A stretch of 64,000 bases of DNA from Promicromonospora sp. Populi. GTDB taxonomy: Bacteria; Actinomycetota; Actinomycetes; Actinomycetales; Cellulomonadaceae. The notes under the pieces were generated by a model. It was given only the letters and a program-made list of their open reading frames with translations. It ran no database searches and had not been told where the DNA came from. The stretch's first letter is position 1, and each line of letters begins with the position of its first letter. The DNA lies in NCBI RefSeq assembly GCF_041081105.1, contig NZ_CP163528.1, positions 1 to 64,000 on the forward strand. The letters run 5' to 3'. Position numbers and translations under genes: made by a program. Positions 23,103 to 31,791 of this stretch are shown one piece after another.

Positions 23103-24060
23103 CCAGCGCCTGGCGGGGCACGAGGTCGCGCGCGATCTCGGCGGTGAGCTCCGCGGCCCGGGCGGCGAGCGGCGAGTGCGTGCGGTGGGCGCGGCGCAGC
23201 AGGTAGAGCTCGCGGTGCGCCACCGCAGGTCGTAGGGCGTGGATGCTCAGTGTCTCGTCCGACGTCGCACCCGCGCCGTGGACCGCCAGCCAGGGGAGGA
23301 TCGCCGAGCCGAGTCCGGCCCGGGTCATGGAGAGCACCGCCTCGTTGCTGGACGCGCGGAACACGACCTGCGGGTGGATGCCGCTCCCGGCCAGCGCCTC
23401 CTCGAGAGCCGGCTGCGCGCAGTCGGGCGGCCAGGCGACCATCGGCGCCCCGTCGAGCTCAGCGAGTTCGACGGGGCCGTCGGGGAAGTGCCCGCGCGGG
23501 GCCACCAGGAGGTACGGGTCGTCGAGGAGCTTGATGTGCTCGACGTCGGCGTCGTCGATCCGCAGGTCGTAGAAGAGCAGATCGACCCGCGAGAGATCGG
23601 GGGAGTCGAACTCGTCCTCCTCCTCGGAGAGCCGGATCTCGCACTGCGGGAACTCGTCGAGGAGCCTGCGGACCAGCACCGGGAGCAGGGTGCTGGACAC
23701 GCTCTGGAAGGTGCCGATCGTCAGGCGGCCCTCGCCGGCCTTGAAGCCGTCGACGGCGGCGCGCAGCGAGTCGGCCTTGGCGAGCAGCTCCGCCGCATGC
23801 GTGTGCACCACCTGGCCCAGTGGAGTGAGCTGCACCCGGCGAGGGCCGCCCGGGCGGTCGAACACACGGCCGTCCACCGCGCGTTCGAGCGCCGCGATGT
23901 GCTGGCTGATGGTGGACTGGGTGTAACCGAGCCGGGACGCGGCGCGGCCGAAGGACCCCTCGTCGACGACGGCGGTGAGGGTCATCAGGTGGCGCAGCTC
24001 CACGTCCGTCACGTTAACGAGGCTACATCGCCGAAACCGATCATTAGCATCGGAGTTCAT
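23089..24060 (-). CDS. LysR family transcriptional regulator
   Basis: About 307-323 residues. HTH: LRHLMTLTAVVDEGSFGRAA, SRLGYTQSTISQHIAALERA. The effector domain begins at GRLTIGTFQSVSSTLLPVLV. The frame opens with ATG at 24060, but a GTG at 24012 gives the usual LysR spacing (VTDVELRHLMTL); neither has a strong ribosome-binding site. It is divergent from a luciferase-like/hydrolase operon and is the obvious regulator of it, with a dyad between them. The ligand is unknown. Confidence 0.88.
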   Translation of the reverse strand: MNSDANDRFRRCSLVNVTDVELRHLMTLTAVVDEGSFGRAASRLGYTQSTISQHIAALERAVDGRVFDRPGGPRRVQLTPLGQVVHTHAAELLAKADSLRAAVDGFKAGEGRLTIGTFQSVSSTLLPVLVRRLLDEFPQCEIRLSEEEDEFDSPDLSRVDLLFYDLRIDDADVEHIKLLDDPYLLVAPRGHFPDGPVELAELDGAPMVAWPPDCAQPALEEALAGSGIHPQVVFRASSNEAVLSMTRAGLGSAILPWLAVHGAGATSDETLSIHALRPAVAHRELYLLRRAHRTHSPLAARAAELTAEIARDLVPRQALVTRR

Positions 24061-24074
24061 CGCTTTTCACGATG
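24058..24074. promoter_or_regulatory. Candidate LysR box
   Basis: CATCG (24058-24062) and CGATG (24070-24074) are inverted half-sites separated by 7 bp in the short intergenic region between the LysR gene and the divergent operon, a typical location for an autoregulatory LysR site. If the LysR start is at 24012, the site is entirely intergenic. Confidence 0.4.
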
Positions 24075-24099
24075 CTCATCCGAACCTAGCGTGGAAGGC

Positions 24100-24939
24100 A
24101 TGACAACAAACCTGAGCTCAGCGATCTGGGTACCGCTCTTCGACGAGCTGGCCGATCCGCGCGTGGCAGCGCAACTCGCGGCCGAGGCCGAGGAGGCGGG
24201 CTGGCACGGATTCTTCGTGTGGGACCACCTCACCTGGCCGGCGCCGATCACGCGCGTCGCCGACCCGTGGATCTCCCTGGCGGCAGCGGCCGCGGCGACC
24301 GAGTCGCTGCGGCTGGGCCCGATGGTCACACCCGTCACGCGGCGTCGGCCCGCGAAGCTGGCCCGCGAGACCGCCGCGCTGGACCTGCTCTCCGACGGCC
24401 GGCTGATCATGGGGGTCGGGCTGGGCGGCGACCGATACGGCGCCGAGCTCACGCGCACCGGGGAGCAGACCGACGACCGGGTCCGCGCGGAGATGCTGGA
24501 CGAGCTGTTGGACGTCCTGGTCGCCGCCTGGTCGGGGGAGCCGGTGCGGCACCAGGGCCGGCACTACACGATCGACGACATCACGTTCCTGCCGACGCCG
24601 GTCCAGCCGCACGTGCCGATCTGGGCCGCGGGCTACGCCGGCAACCTCAAGCCGATGCGCCGGGCCGCGCGCTTCGACGGCTACTTCCCGATCGGGATCG
24701 AGCACCCCGACCAGCTCGCCCAGACCTACGAGACGATCCAGGAGCACCGGGCCGACCCGACCGCGCCCTATGACCTGGTGATGTCCGTGCTGCCCGGTGC
24801 CGACCCCGCCCCGTACGTCGCCGCCGGCGCCACCTGGTGCCTCACCGAGTTCGACCCGGATGTCATGACACTCAACCAGGTGCGGGGAGTCCTCCGGGAC
24901 GGCCCGGCGATCCCGTCCACCGAGGAGACGCCCCGATGA
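24100..24939 (+). CDS. Luciferase-like (LLM class) flavin/F420-dependent oxidoreductase
   Basis: A 279-residue TIM-barrel protein of the bacterial luciferase family: FDELADPRVAAQLAAEAEEA, GFFVWDHL, LRLGPMVTPVTRRRPAKLAR, TAALDLLSDGRLIMGVGLGG and VPIWAAGYAGN. The family uses reduced FMN or F420H2; an FO synthase gene at 42433 makes F420 conceivable, but the cofactor cannot be read from the sequence. ATG 24100 is preceded by GGAAG. Its stop overlaps the following hydrolase start (ATGA), so they are coupled. LysR-controlled oxygenase plus hydrolase suggests catabolism of a small organic substrate. Confidence 0.85.
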   Translation: MTTNLSSAIWVPLFDELADPRVAAQLAAEAEEAGWHGFFVWDHLTWPAPITRVADPWISLAAAAAATESLRLGPMVTPVTRRRPAKLARETAALDLLSDGRLIMGVGLGGDRYGAELTRTGEQTDDRVRAEMLDELLDVLVAAWSGEPVRHQGRHYTIDDITFLPTPVQPHVPIWAAGYAGNLKPMRRAARFDGYFPIGIEHPDQLAQTYETIQEHRADPTAPYDLVMSVLPGADPAPYVAAGATWCLTEFDPDVMTLNQVRGVLRDGPAIPSTEETPR

Positions 24940-25646
24940 GCACGTTCGTACTGATCCACGGCGGCGGCGACGTCGGCTGGCACTTCCACCTGGTCGCGGC
25001 CGAGCTGCGGGCGCGGGGGCACGTCGTCGTCGCTCCCGACCTCCCGGCCGACGACGACTCAGCGACCCTCGACGACTACGCCGACGTAGTGGTCGAGACG
25101 GTTGCCGCGCTCGGCACGACCGCCACCCCGCGCGACCTCGTCGTCGTTGGACATTCCTTCGGCGCGTTCACCGCGCCGCTCGTCGCCGACCGCCTCCCGG
25201 CGGACGTGCTGGTGCTGCTGGCCGGGATGATTCCGGCCCCGGGCGAGGCGCCCGACGACTGGTGGGCAAACACCGGCTACAGCGCCGCGGTGGCGGAGCA
25301 GGCCGCGCGCGACAGCGGCCTGACCGGCAGCGCGGACCCCTACGTGGGCTTCTATCACGACGTACCGCGCGTGCTGGCCGAGGAGGCGATGAGCAAGGAG
25401 CGCGAGCACCCGTCGAGCGCCGCGATGGCGGCGCCCTGGCCGCTGGCCGCGTGGCCCGACGTGCCCACCAGGTTCCTGCTCTGCAGCGAGGACCGCTTCT
25501 TCCCGCCCGACTTCTTCCGCCGCCTGGTCCCCGACCGCCTGGGCATCGTGCCCGACGAGATTCCCGGCAGCCACTGCGTAGCCCTCAGCCGCCCCCGCGA
25601 GCTCGCGGACCGGCTGGAGGCCTACGCCGCCACCGCCCGCACCTAG
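24936..25646 (+). CDS. Alpha/beta hydrolase
   Basis: A 236-residue hydrolase of the AB-hydrolase_6/EstA-like type: oxyanion region FVLIHGGGDVGWHFHLV, nucleophile elbow VVVGHSFGAFTAP, acid Asp in LCSEDRFFPPDFFRR, and His in IPGSHCVALSRP, a complete triad. The motif spacing resembles MenH/methylesterase-like enzymes of actinobacteria. It is translationally coupled to the luciferase-like gene. Substrate unknown. Confidence 0.85.
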   Translation: MSTFVLIHGGGDVGWHFHLVAAELRARGHVVVAPDLPADDDSATLDDYADVVVETVAALGTTATPRDLVVVGHSFGAFTAPLVADRLPADVLVLLAGMIPAPGEAPDDWWANTGYSAAVAEQAARDSGLTGSADPYVGFYHDVPRVLAEEAMSKEREHPSSAAMAAPWPLAAWPDVPTRFLLCSEDRFFPPDFFRRLVPDRLGIVPDEIPGSHCVALSRPRELADRLEAYAATART

Positions 25647-25647
25647 T

Positions 25648-25725
25648 CCTGACCCGGCCCAGGGCCCCACGATCGGCTGGTTCGCCGACCCGGCGGGCAA
25701 CGTCATCTCCCTCATCCAGGACTGA
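25648..25725 (+). pseudogene. C-terminal remnant of a VOC/glyoxalase-family gene
   Basis: Directly after the hydrolase stop, one frame reads GPTIGWFADPAGNVISLIQD and then TGA. The segment (W/F-x-DPxGN-x-x-x-L-x-Q) is the standard C-terminal strand of vicinal-oxygen-chelate proteins. No start or upstream domain remains, so it is a deletion relic of a third gene once in this operon. Confidence 0.65.
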
Positions 25726-25858
25726 GGCGCCGCTCGGCGGAGGCTGCCCGACGGCGACCGGCGTCGGGCAGGATGCACCGGGCCGGCTACCCGGAGGGTT
25801 CCGCAAAGCCGCGGCACGCGGCAGACTCGGGGCAGTAGGCCCGACGACGGGAGACACG

Positions 25859-26761
25859 ATGGCGCCCGACGCGTCCGCCGGCAGCGTCTCCGCGTTGCCG
25901 GAACCCGGAACACATCCCGGGCGCGATCTGCCCACGGCGGACGGTCTGCCCACGGCGGGCGGTCTGCCCTCCGCGAGCGAGCTGCCCTCGGCGGGCGGCG
26001 TGCGCCAGGCCTCGCGGGGCAAGGAGCTGCTCGCCCTCGTCCGCCGTCGTGGCCGGATCGAGGTGAGCGAGGCGGCTCGGATGCTGTCGGTCTCGCAGGA
26101 GACGGTGCGCCGGGAGTTGCGCAAGCTGGACGCGCAGGGCCTGGTGCGGCGCAGCTACGGGCTCGCGTTCCCGGTCGAGACGAGCTCGTTCGAGACGCCG
26201 CTCTCGCAGCGGCAGCAGAGCTCACCAGAGGAGAAGGCGCGGATCGCCGCCGAGGCGGCGCGGCGGATCGGCGAGGCGCAGACCATCTTTGTCGACGAGG
26301 GCTTCCAGCCGCTGCTGGCCGCGCGGGCGCTGCCCCGGGACCGGGAGCTGACGGTGGTCACATCGTCCCTGCCGGTCGCGACGGAGCTGTCGGCCCGGCC
26401 GAACGTGCAGGTCATCGTGATCGGCGGGCGGGTGCGCGGCAAGACGCTCGGGGTGGTCGACGGCTCGGCGGTGGACATGCTGCGCACGTTCCGCCTCGAC
26501 CTCGGGCTGATCGGCGCGAACGGCGTCACCGTCGAGGACGGCCTGACCACCCCCGACCCGGCGGTCGCGAGCGTGAAGGCGGCAGCGATCGAGGTGAGCC
26601 GGCGCCGGATCTTCATCGGGGCGCACCACAAGTTCGGCGTCACCAGCTTTGTGCGCTTCGCCGGGCTGGACGACTTCGAGGCGATGATCACCGGCGTCCA
26701 GCTCGGCTCGGCCCGGGCGCGTGCCTTCCACGCGGCGGGCGCGGAGATCGTCCAGGTCTGA
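25859..26761 (+). CDS. DeoR family transcriptional regulator (polyol/sugar type)
   Basis: A 300-residue regulator. After an unusual N-terminal extension (about residues 1-50) comes the DeoR HTH, GKELLALVRRRGRIEVSEAA plus RMLSVSQETVRRELRKLDAQ, then the DeoR C-terminal sensor domain with IFVDEGFQPLLAARALPRD, VVTSSLPVATELSARP, IGGRVRGKTLGVVDG and FIGAHHKFGVTSFVRFA. The extension contains four imperfect copies of a six-residue repeat (LPTADG, LPTAGG, LPSASE, LPSAGG). The start has GGGAG 5 nt upstream. It precedes a polyol-type ABC and dehydrogenase operon on the same strand and is its probable repressor. Confidence 0.88.
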   Translation: MAPDASAGSVSALPEPGTHPGRDLPTADGLPTAGGLPSASELPSAGGVRQASRGKELLALVRRRGRIEVSEAARMLSVSQETVRRELRKLDAQGLVRRSYGLAFPVETSSFETPLSQRQQSSPEEKARIAAEAARRIGEAQTIFVDEGFQPLLAARALPRDRELTVVTSSLPVATELSARPNVQVIVIGGRVRGKTLGVVDGSAVDMLRTFRLDLGLIGANGVTVEDGLTTPDPAVASVKAAAIEVSRRRIFIGAHHKFGVTSFVRFAGLDDFEAMITGVQLGSARARAFHAAGAEIVQV

Positions 26762-27094
26762 CCTGCACCGCCTGACTTTCACCCCCGGCTCGTGACCGAT
26801 CGGTCCGCCGGGGTCACCGGTTCGTGCCCGGTCCGGCATGCGTTTTCCGGGGCGCGCCTGCGCCGCAAACCGGGCAGACAAGCCAACCGCACCGCCGTCG
26901 GGCATCGTCCTCGGGATGTGCAGACCCCCTGCCCGACGCCAGGCCCGGGCCGAAACTGTGCGATACCACAGTCCCGGTGAGTGTTTCGAAAACTCCGTCG
27001 TTGACCCCTTTTCCGGCCCGGCGCCACGATGTGCCAATCCGTGATTCAGGACACGTCGACGCCCGATGTCGACGTGACGAGAAGGGTCGAAGCA
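26762..27094. promoter_or_regulatory. Promoter region of the polyol operon
   Basis: A 333-bp non-coding region. Near 26983-26996 a TTTCGAAA-centred palindrome (GTGTTTCGAAAACTCC) is followed by TTGACC at about 27001. DeoR regulators often bind TTTCG-containing repeats, so this is a plausible operator/promoter. No other structured element is evident. Confidence 0.4.
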
Positions 27095-28471
27095 ATGATG
27101 CTCACCACAAGCAGTGCTCGCCGGAAGGCGGTGCCCGCCGGGCTCGCGGCGGCGCTGGCCCTGGGGCTGGCTGCCTGCGCCGGCGCAGGAGGCGGCGGCA
27201 ACAACGACGCCGACGCGGAAGAGGGCGGCCTGGTCGAGCTCACGCTCGCCACCGTCAACAACCCGCAGATGAAGGACATGGAGGAGCTGAAGAGCGCCTT
27301 CGAGGAAGAGCACCCGGACATCCAGGTCAACTTCGTCCAGATGGAGGAGAACGACCTGCGCGACGCCGTGACGAAGGACGTCGCCACCGACGGCGGCCAG
27401 TACGACATCGTCACGGTCGGCTCCTACGAGGTGCCGATCTGGGCCGAGAACGGCTGGCTCACCGACCTCACGGCCGACCTCGAGGCCGACCCCGACTATG
27501 ACGTCGACGACCTGTTCGCGCCCGTGCAGGACGCCCTCACGGTCGACGACTCCCTCTACGCCGTCCCGTTCTACGGCGAGTCCTCGATGCTCATGTACAA
27601 CCAGGAGATCATGGACGAGGCCGGGATCACCGTGCCCGAGCACCCGACGTGGCAAGAGGTCGCGGACATCGCGCGGTCGGTCGACTCGGACACGGTCGAC
27701 GGCATCTGCCTGCGCGGCAAGCCCGGCTGGGGCGAGCTCTTCGCGCCCCTGACCACGGTGGTGCAGACGTTCGGCGGTAGCTGGTACGACGACGAGTGGA
27801 ACGCCCAGGTCGACTCGCCCGAGTTCACCGAGGCCGTCCAGTTCTACATCGACCTGGTCAACGACGCCGGCGAGTCGGACCCGGTCTCCACCGGGTTCAC
27901 CGAGTGCCTGAACAACGTGAGCCAGGGCCGGTCCGCCATGTGGGTGGACGCGACGGTCGCCGCGGGCCTGCTGGAGGACCCGGAGACCTCCGAGGTCGCG
28001 GGGCAGATGGGCTACGCCCACGCCCCCGTCGTCGAGACCGAGGAGTCCGGCTGGCTCTGGTCCTGGAACCTCGCCATCCCCGAGACCACCCAGAACCGGG
28101 ACGCGGCGCTGGAGTTCGTCAAGTGGGCCACGAGCAAGGAGTACCACCAGCTCGTCGGCACGGAGCTCGGCTGGAGCCGGGTGCCCCCGGGAGCGCGGAA
28201 CTCGACCTACGAGATCCCCGAGTACCAGGAGGCCGCCGCGGCCTTCGCCCCGATCACGCAGGACATCATGCTCGCGGTGAACCCGGAGCAGCCGGGTGTG
28301 GCGCCGCAGCCGTGGACCGGCATCCAGTACGTGACGATCCCGGAGTTCCAGGACCTCGGTAACCAGGTCTCGCAGGACCTCGCTGAGGTCTTCGCGGGAC
28401 GCAGCGAGCTCGCGCCCGTGCTCGAACGCGCCCAGGAGCTGGCTCAGGAAGCCGGCGACGCCCAGCAGTAG
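27095..28471 (+). CDS. CUT1 ABC transporter solute-binding lipoprotein (polyol/sugar)
   Basis: A 458-residue extracellular solute-binding protein of family 1. A lipoprotein signal (AALALGLAACAG lipobox) is followed by an acidic linker, then VNNPQMKDMEELKSAFEEEH, DIVTVGSYEVPIWAENGWL, YAVPFYGESSMLMYNQEIM and SAMWVDATVAAGLL. The pattern resembles sorbitol/mannitol-binding SmoE proteins. Two adjacent ATGs (27095, 27098) follow AGAAGG. It is the first gene of a four-gene operon with two permeases and a mannitol-dehydrogenase-family enzyme, so the ligand is probably a polyol such as mannitol, sorbitol or arabinitol. Confidence 0.87.
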   Translation: MMLTTSSARRKAVPAGLAAALALGLAACAGAGGGGNNDADAEEGGLVELTLATVNNPQMKDMEELKSAFEEEHPDIQVNFVQMEENDLRDAVTKDVATDGGQYDIVTVGSYEVPIWAENGWLTDLTADLEADPDYDVDDLFAPVQDALTVDDSLYAVPFYGESSMLMYNQEIMDEAGITVPEHPTWQEVADIARSVDSDTVDGICLRGKPGWGELFAPLTTVVQTFGGSWYDDEWNAQVDSPEFTEAVQFYIDLVNDAGESDPVSTGFTECLNNVSQGRSAMWVDATVAAGLLEDPETSEVAGQMGYAHAPVVETEESGWLWSWNLAIPETTQNRDAALEFVKWATSKEYHQLVGTELGWSRVPPGARNSTYEIPEYQEAAAAFAPITQDIMLAVNPEQPGVAPQPWTGIQYVTIPEFQDLGNQVSQDLAEVFAGRSELAPVLERAQELAQEAGDAQQ

Positions 28472-28552
28472 CCGGACCCGGGCGCGGGGAGCCAGGCTCC
28501 CCGCGCCCACCCCGCGTCCCGCGGGGTCTTGCCAGCCCTGGAGGGCCCACCC

Positions 28553-29494
28553 ATGTCTGTACTCATGTCCGCTCCGACGACGACGCGCCCCCGACGCGCG
28601 CCCGCCGGCGGATCGGCTAAGAAGCACCGCCTGGCCGTCTCGCGCGCCCTGCTCTGGCCCGCGTTGGCCACCTCGATCATCCTCACGCAGGTCCCCTTTG
28701 TGATGACGATCTTCTACTCCCTGCAGAGCTGGAACCTGCTCCGGCCCGGAGAGCGGGGATTCACCGGCCTGGACAACTACGTCTCCGTGCTGCGCGACGG
28801 GTCGTTCCTGTCGTCGCTCGGCTCGACGGTCGCGGTGACCGGCACCTCGGTGGTGCTCTCGACGCTGCTCGGGATGCTGTTCGCCGTGCTGCTGGACCGC
28901 AACTTCGTGGGCCGCGGTGTGGCCCGGACGCTGATGATCACGCCGTTCCTCGTCATGCCCGCCGCCGCGGCCCTGATCTGGAAGTGGTCGATCTTCGACG
29001 CCGCCACCGGCATGGCCAACTGGGGCCTCGGGCTGGTCGGCCTGCCGCCCGTGGCATGGAACACCGAGCTCCCGATCGTCACGATCATCGCGGTGCTCAC
29101 CTGGCAGTACACGCCGTTCGCCATGCTGATCCTCCTGGCCGGGCTGCAGGCGCAGAACAAGGACGTGCTGGAGGCCGCCGCCGTGGACGGCGCGGGGCCG
29201 ATCCGCACCTTCGGCTGGATCACGCTGCCGCACCTGCGGCAGTACGTCGAGATCGCGGTGCTGCTGGCCTCGATCATGCTGCTCCAGGTCTTCGACCCGA
29301 TCGCGATCATGACCCGCGGCACGGGCGGCACCAAGACGCTCTCCTACCTGCTCTACGAGCGGGCGTTCGTCGGCCTGGAGGTCGGCGAGGCCGCCGCGTA
29401 CGGCGTCATGACCGTGCTCGTGACCATCGTCGTGGCCTCGGTAGCCCTGCGGACCCTCTTCAAGGTCTTCTCTTCGGAAGGAATCGGCCGATGA
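28553..29494 (+). CDS. CUT1 ABC transporter permease 1 (SmoF-like)
   Basis: A 313-residue permease with six hydrophobic segments and a MalF/UgpA-type C-terminal EAA loop (EAAAVDGAGPIRTFGWITLP). The N-terminus is basic and cytoplasmic. The ATG at 28553 has GAGGG upstream. It overlaps the next permease by ATGA at 29491. It forms the heterodimeric membrane channel with that protein. No ATPase gene is in the operon, so a shared MsiK-type ATPase elsewhere is expected. Confidence 0.87.
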   Translation: MSVLMSAPTTTRPRRAPAGGSAKKHRLAVSRALLWPALATSIILTQVPFVMTIFYSLQSWNLLRPGERGFTGLDNYVSVLRDGSFLSSLGSTVAVTGTSVVLSTLLGMLFAVLLDRNFVGRGVARTLMITPFLVMPAAAALIWKWSIFDAATGMANWGLGLVGLPPVAWNTELPIVTIIAVLTWQYTPFAMLILLAGLQAQNKDVLEAAAVDGAGPIRTFGWITLPHLRQYVEIAVLLASIMLLQVFDPIAIMTRGTGGTKTLSYLLYERAFVGLEVGEAAAYGVMTVLVTIVVASVALRTLFKVFSSEGIGR

Positions 29495-30309
29495 CACGCT
29501 CGCGCCTGCGCGCAACCCTCGTGACCGCGGCCACCTGGGTGCTCGTGCTCATCTTCTTCTTCCCCGTGGCGTGGATGGTGTTCACGGCCTTCAAGCCGGA
29601 ACGCCAGGCCGCAACGGTGCCGCCCACGTTCTTCCCCGCCCTCACGCTCGACCAGTTCGAAGCCGTCTTCAACCGGGACATGCTGCCGTACCTGATCAAC
29701 TCGTTCAGCGCGAGCGTCGGGTCCACCCTCCTGGTCCTCGTGCTGGCCGTCCCGGCCGCCTACGCGCTGAGCATCCGGCCGGTCATCAACGTCCGCGACG
29801 CGCTCTTCTTCTTCATCTCGACGCGGTTCATGCCGGTCGCCGCCTCGATCATCCCGATCTACCTGCTGCTGCAGGCCGTGGGCGGGCTCGACAACATCAC
29901 CTGGCTGACCATCCTCTACGTCGGCGTGAACCTGCCGATCGCCGTCTGGATGATGCGATCGTTCCTCGCCGAGGTGCCGCGCGAGATCCTCGAAGCGGCC
30001 CAGCTCGACGGCGCCCGGCTGGGCACCGAGATCTTCCGCGTGGTGCTGCCGCTGGTCATGCCCGGCATCGCCGCGGCCGGCCTGATCTGCTTCATCTTCG
30101 CGTGGAACGAGTTCTTCCTCGCGAACCTCCTGACCGCACAGGTCGCCCGCACCACCCCGCCGTTCCTCACCAGCTTCGTCGACGGCCGCGGCCAGTTCCT
30201 CGCGGTTCTGTCGGCGGCGGCGACCGTCGCGATCATCCCGGTGGTGCTCGCCGGCTGGATCGCGCAGAAGCAGCTCGTCCGCGGCCTCGCGATGGGAGCG
30301 ATCAAGTGA
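29491..30309 (+). CDS. CUT1 ABC transporter permease 2 (SmoG-like)
   Basis: A 272-residue permease with six TM segments and an EAA loop (EAAQLDGARLGTEIFRVVLP), typical of the MalG-type partner. The motifs PVAWMVFTAFKPE near the N-terminus and FIFAWNEFFLANLL after the EAA loop are family hallmarks. The stop overlaps the GTG of the dehydrogenase gene, so transport and oxidation genes are translationally linked. Confidence 0.87.
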   Translation: MTRSRLRATLVTAATWVLVLIFFFPVAWMVFTAFKPERQAATVPPTFFPALTLDQFEAVFNRDMLPYLINSFSASVGSTLLVLVLAVPAAYALSIRPVINVRDALFFFISTRFMPVAASIIPIYLLLQAVGGLDNITWLTILYVGVNLPIAVWMMRSFLAEVPREILEAAQLDGARLGTEIFRVVLPLVMPGIAAAGLICFIFAWNEFFLANLLTAQVARTTPPFLTSFVDGRGQFLAVLSAAATVAIIPVVLAGWIAQKQLVRGLAMGAIK

Positions 30310-31754
30310 CCCTGACGGCCCCCTACGACCGCGCCGGGATCGAGGTGGGGATCGTCCACCTCGGCGTCGGCGGCTTCCATCGCGCGCACCAGGCGCTCGC
30401 GATCGACGAGCTGCTGCGCCGCGGCGAAGCCCGCGAGTGGGGCATCTGCGGCGTCGGGCTGCTGCCCGGCGACGCCGCGATGCGCGACGCGCTGCACGCA
30501 CAGGACGGCCTGTACACGCTGGTGACCAAGCACCCCGACGGCGCTCTCGACGCGCGGGTGGTCGGCAGCCTCGTGGAGTACCTGTTCGCGCCGGACGATC
30601 CGGAGGCCGTGCTGGAGCGCCTCGCCCACCCGGCGACCCGCATCGTGTCGCTGACCATCACCGAGGGCGGCTACAACTTCGACCAGGTCACCGGCGAGTT
30701 CGATGCGACGGCGCCCGCCGTCGCCGCCGATGCCCGCCCGGGGGCCGAGCCGACCACGGTGTTCGGCTATGTCGTCGAGGCCCTGGCCCGACGCCGGGCG
30801 CGCGGCGTGCCGCCCTTCACCGTGATGTCCTGCGACAACGTGCAGGGTAACGGCGAGCTGGCGCGCACCGTCTTCTCGGCCTTCGCCGCCCTGCGCGACC
30901 CGGAGCTGGGCGAGTGGGTGCACAACTCCGTGGCGTTCCCCAGCTCGATGGTGGACCGCATCACGCCCGTGACCACCGACGAGGACCGCGCGCTGGTCCG
31001 CGAGCGTTTCGGCATCGAGGACCGCTGGCCGGTGGTGGCCGAGCCGTTCTTCCAGTGGGTGCTGGAGGACCGGTTCCCGCTGGGCCGGCCGCGGTTCGAG
31101 GACGCGGGGGTGCAGGTCGTCGCGGACGTGGAGCCGTACGAGCTGATGAAGCTGCGGCTGCTCAACGCGAGTCATCAGGCCATCGCCTACTTCGGGTGGC
31201 TGAGCGGCTACCGGTACGCGCACGAGGCGGTTGACGACCCGGTGGTGGCGGCGTTCGTGCGCGACTTCATGGACCGGGAGGCGACGCCGACGCTACGGCC
31301 GGTGCCGGGGGTTGACCTCGACGAGTACAAGACGACGCTCGTCGAACGGTTCGGCAACCCGGCCGTGCGTGACACGCTCGCGCGGCTGTGCATGGAGACG
31401 TCGGACCGCATCCCGAAGTTCCTGGTGCCAGTCGTGCGCGAGCAGCTCCGCGCGGGCGGCGAGATCACCCGGTCGGCGGCGATCGTCGCGAGCTGGGCGC
31501 GCTACGCCGAGGGGATTGACGAGCAGGGCATGCCGATCGACGTGGTCGACCGGCTCGCGGACGAGCTGGTGCCGCTCGCCCGGTCGCAGCGGGACGATCC
31601 GCTGGCCTTCTTGCGGTACCCGGCGCTGTTCGGGTCGCTCGTGGACGAGCCGCGTTTTGTCGAGGCGTACCTCGACGCGCTCGGCTCGCTGCACCGGGTC
31701 GGGGCGCACGCGACGCTGGAGGCGCTGGTGGGGGCGGCGCCGACGCGGGGTTGA
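30306..31754 (+). CDS. Mannitol dehydrogenase family polyol 2-dehydrogenase
   Basis: A 482-residue long-chain polyol dehydrogenase. NAD-binding segment: VGIVHLGVGGFHRAHQA. The conserved catalytic-domain motifs are MSCDNVQGNGELAR, DRITPVT, EPFFQWVLED and the lysine-containing ELMKLRLLNASHQAIAYFG (K-x5-N-x2-H), plus KFLVPVVREQL. Members oxidise mannitol, arabinitol, sorbitol or fructuronate to the 2-keto sugar. With a polyol-type importer and a DeoR regulator, mannitol or arabinitol oxidation to fructose or xylulose is the best guess. The start is GTG at 30306, overlapping the permease stop. Confidence 0.88.
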   Translation: MTLTAPYDRAGIEVGIVHLGVGGFHRAHQALAIDELLRRGEAREWGICGVGLLPGDAAMRDALHAQDGLYTLVTKHPDGALDARVVGSLVEYLFAPDDPEAVLERLAHPATRIVSLTITEGGYNFDQVTGEFDATAPAVAADARPGAEPTTVFGYVVEALARRRARGVPPFTVMSCDNVQGNGELARTVFSAFAALRDPELGEWVHNSVAFPSSMVDRITPVTTDEDRALVRERFGIEDRWPVVAEPFFQWVLEDRFPLGRPRFEDAGVQVVADVEPYELMKLRLLNASHQAIAYFGWLSGYRYAHEAVDDPVVAAFVRDFMDREATPTLRPVPGVDLDEYKTTLVERFGNPAVRDTLARLCMETSDRIPKFLVPVVREQLRAGGEITRSAAIVASWARYAEGIDEQGMPIDVVDRLADELVPLARSQRDDPLAFLRYPALFGSLVDEPRFVEAYLDALGSLHRVGAHATLEALVGAAPTRG

Positions 31755-31791
31755 CCTGCTGAAATCGCTGAGCTGAGTACAGCGGTTGCTG

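Noticed and set aside
26222..29515. A 1097-codon open frame on the minus strand
   Set aside because: Antisense shadow of the DeoR, binding-protein and permease genes; high GC suppresses stops and the translation is low-complexity.
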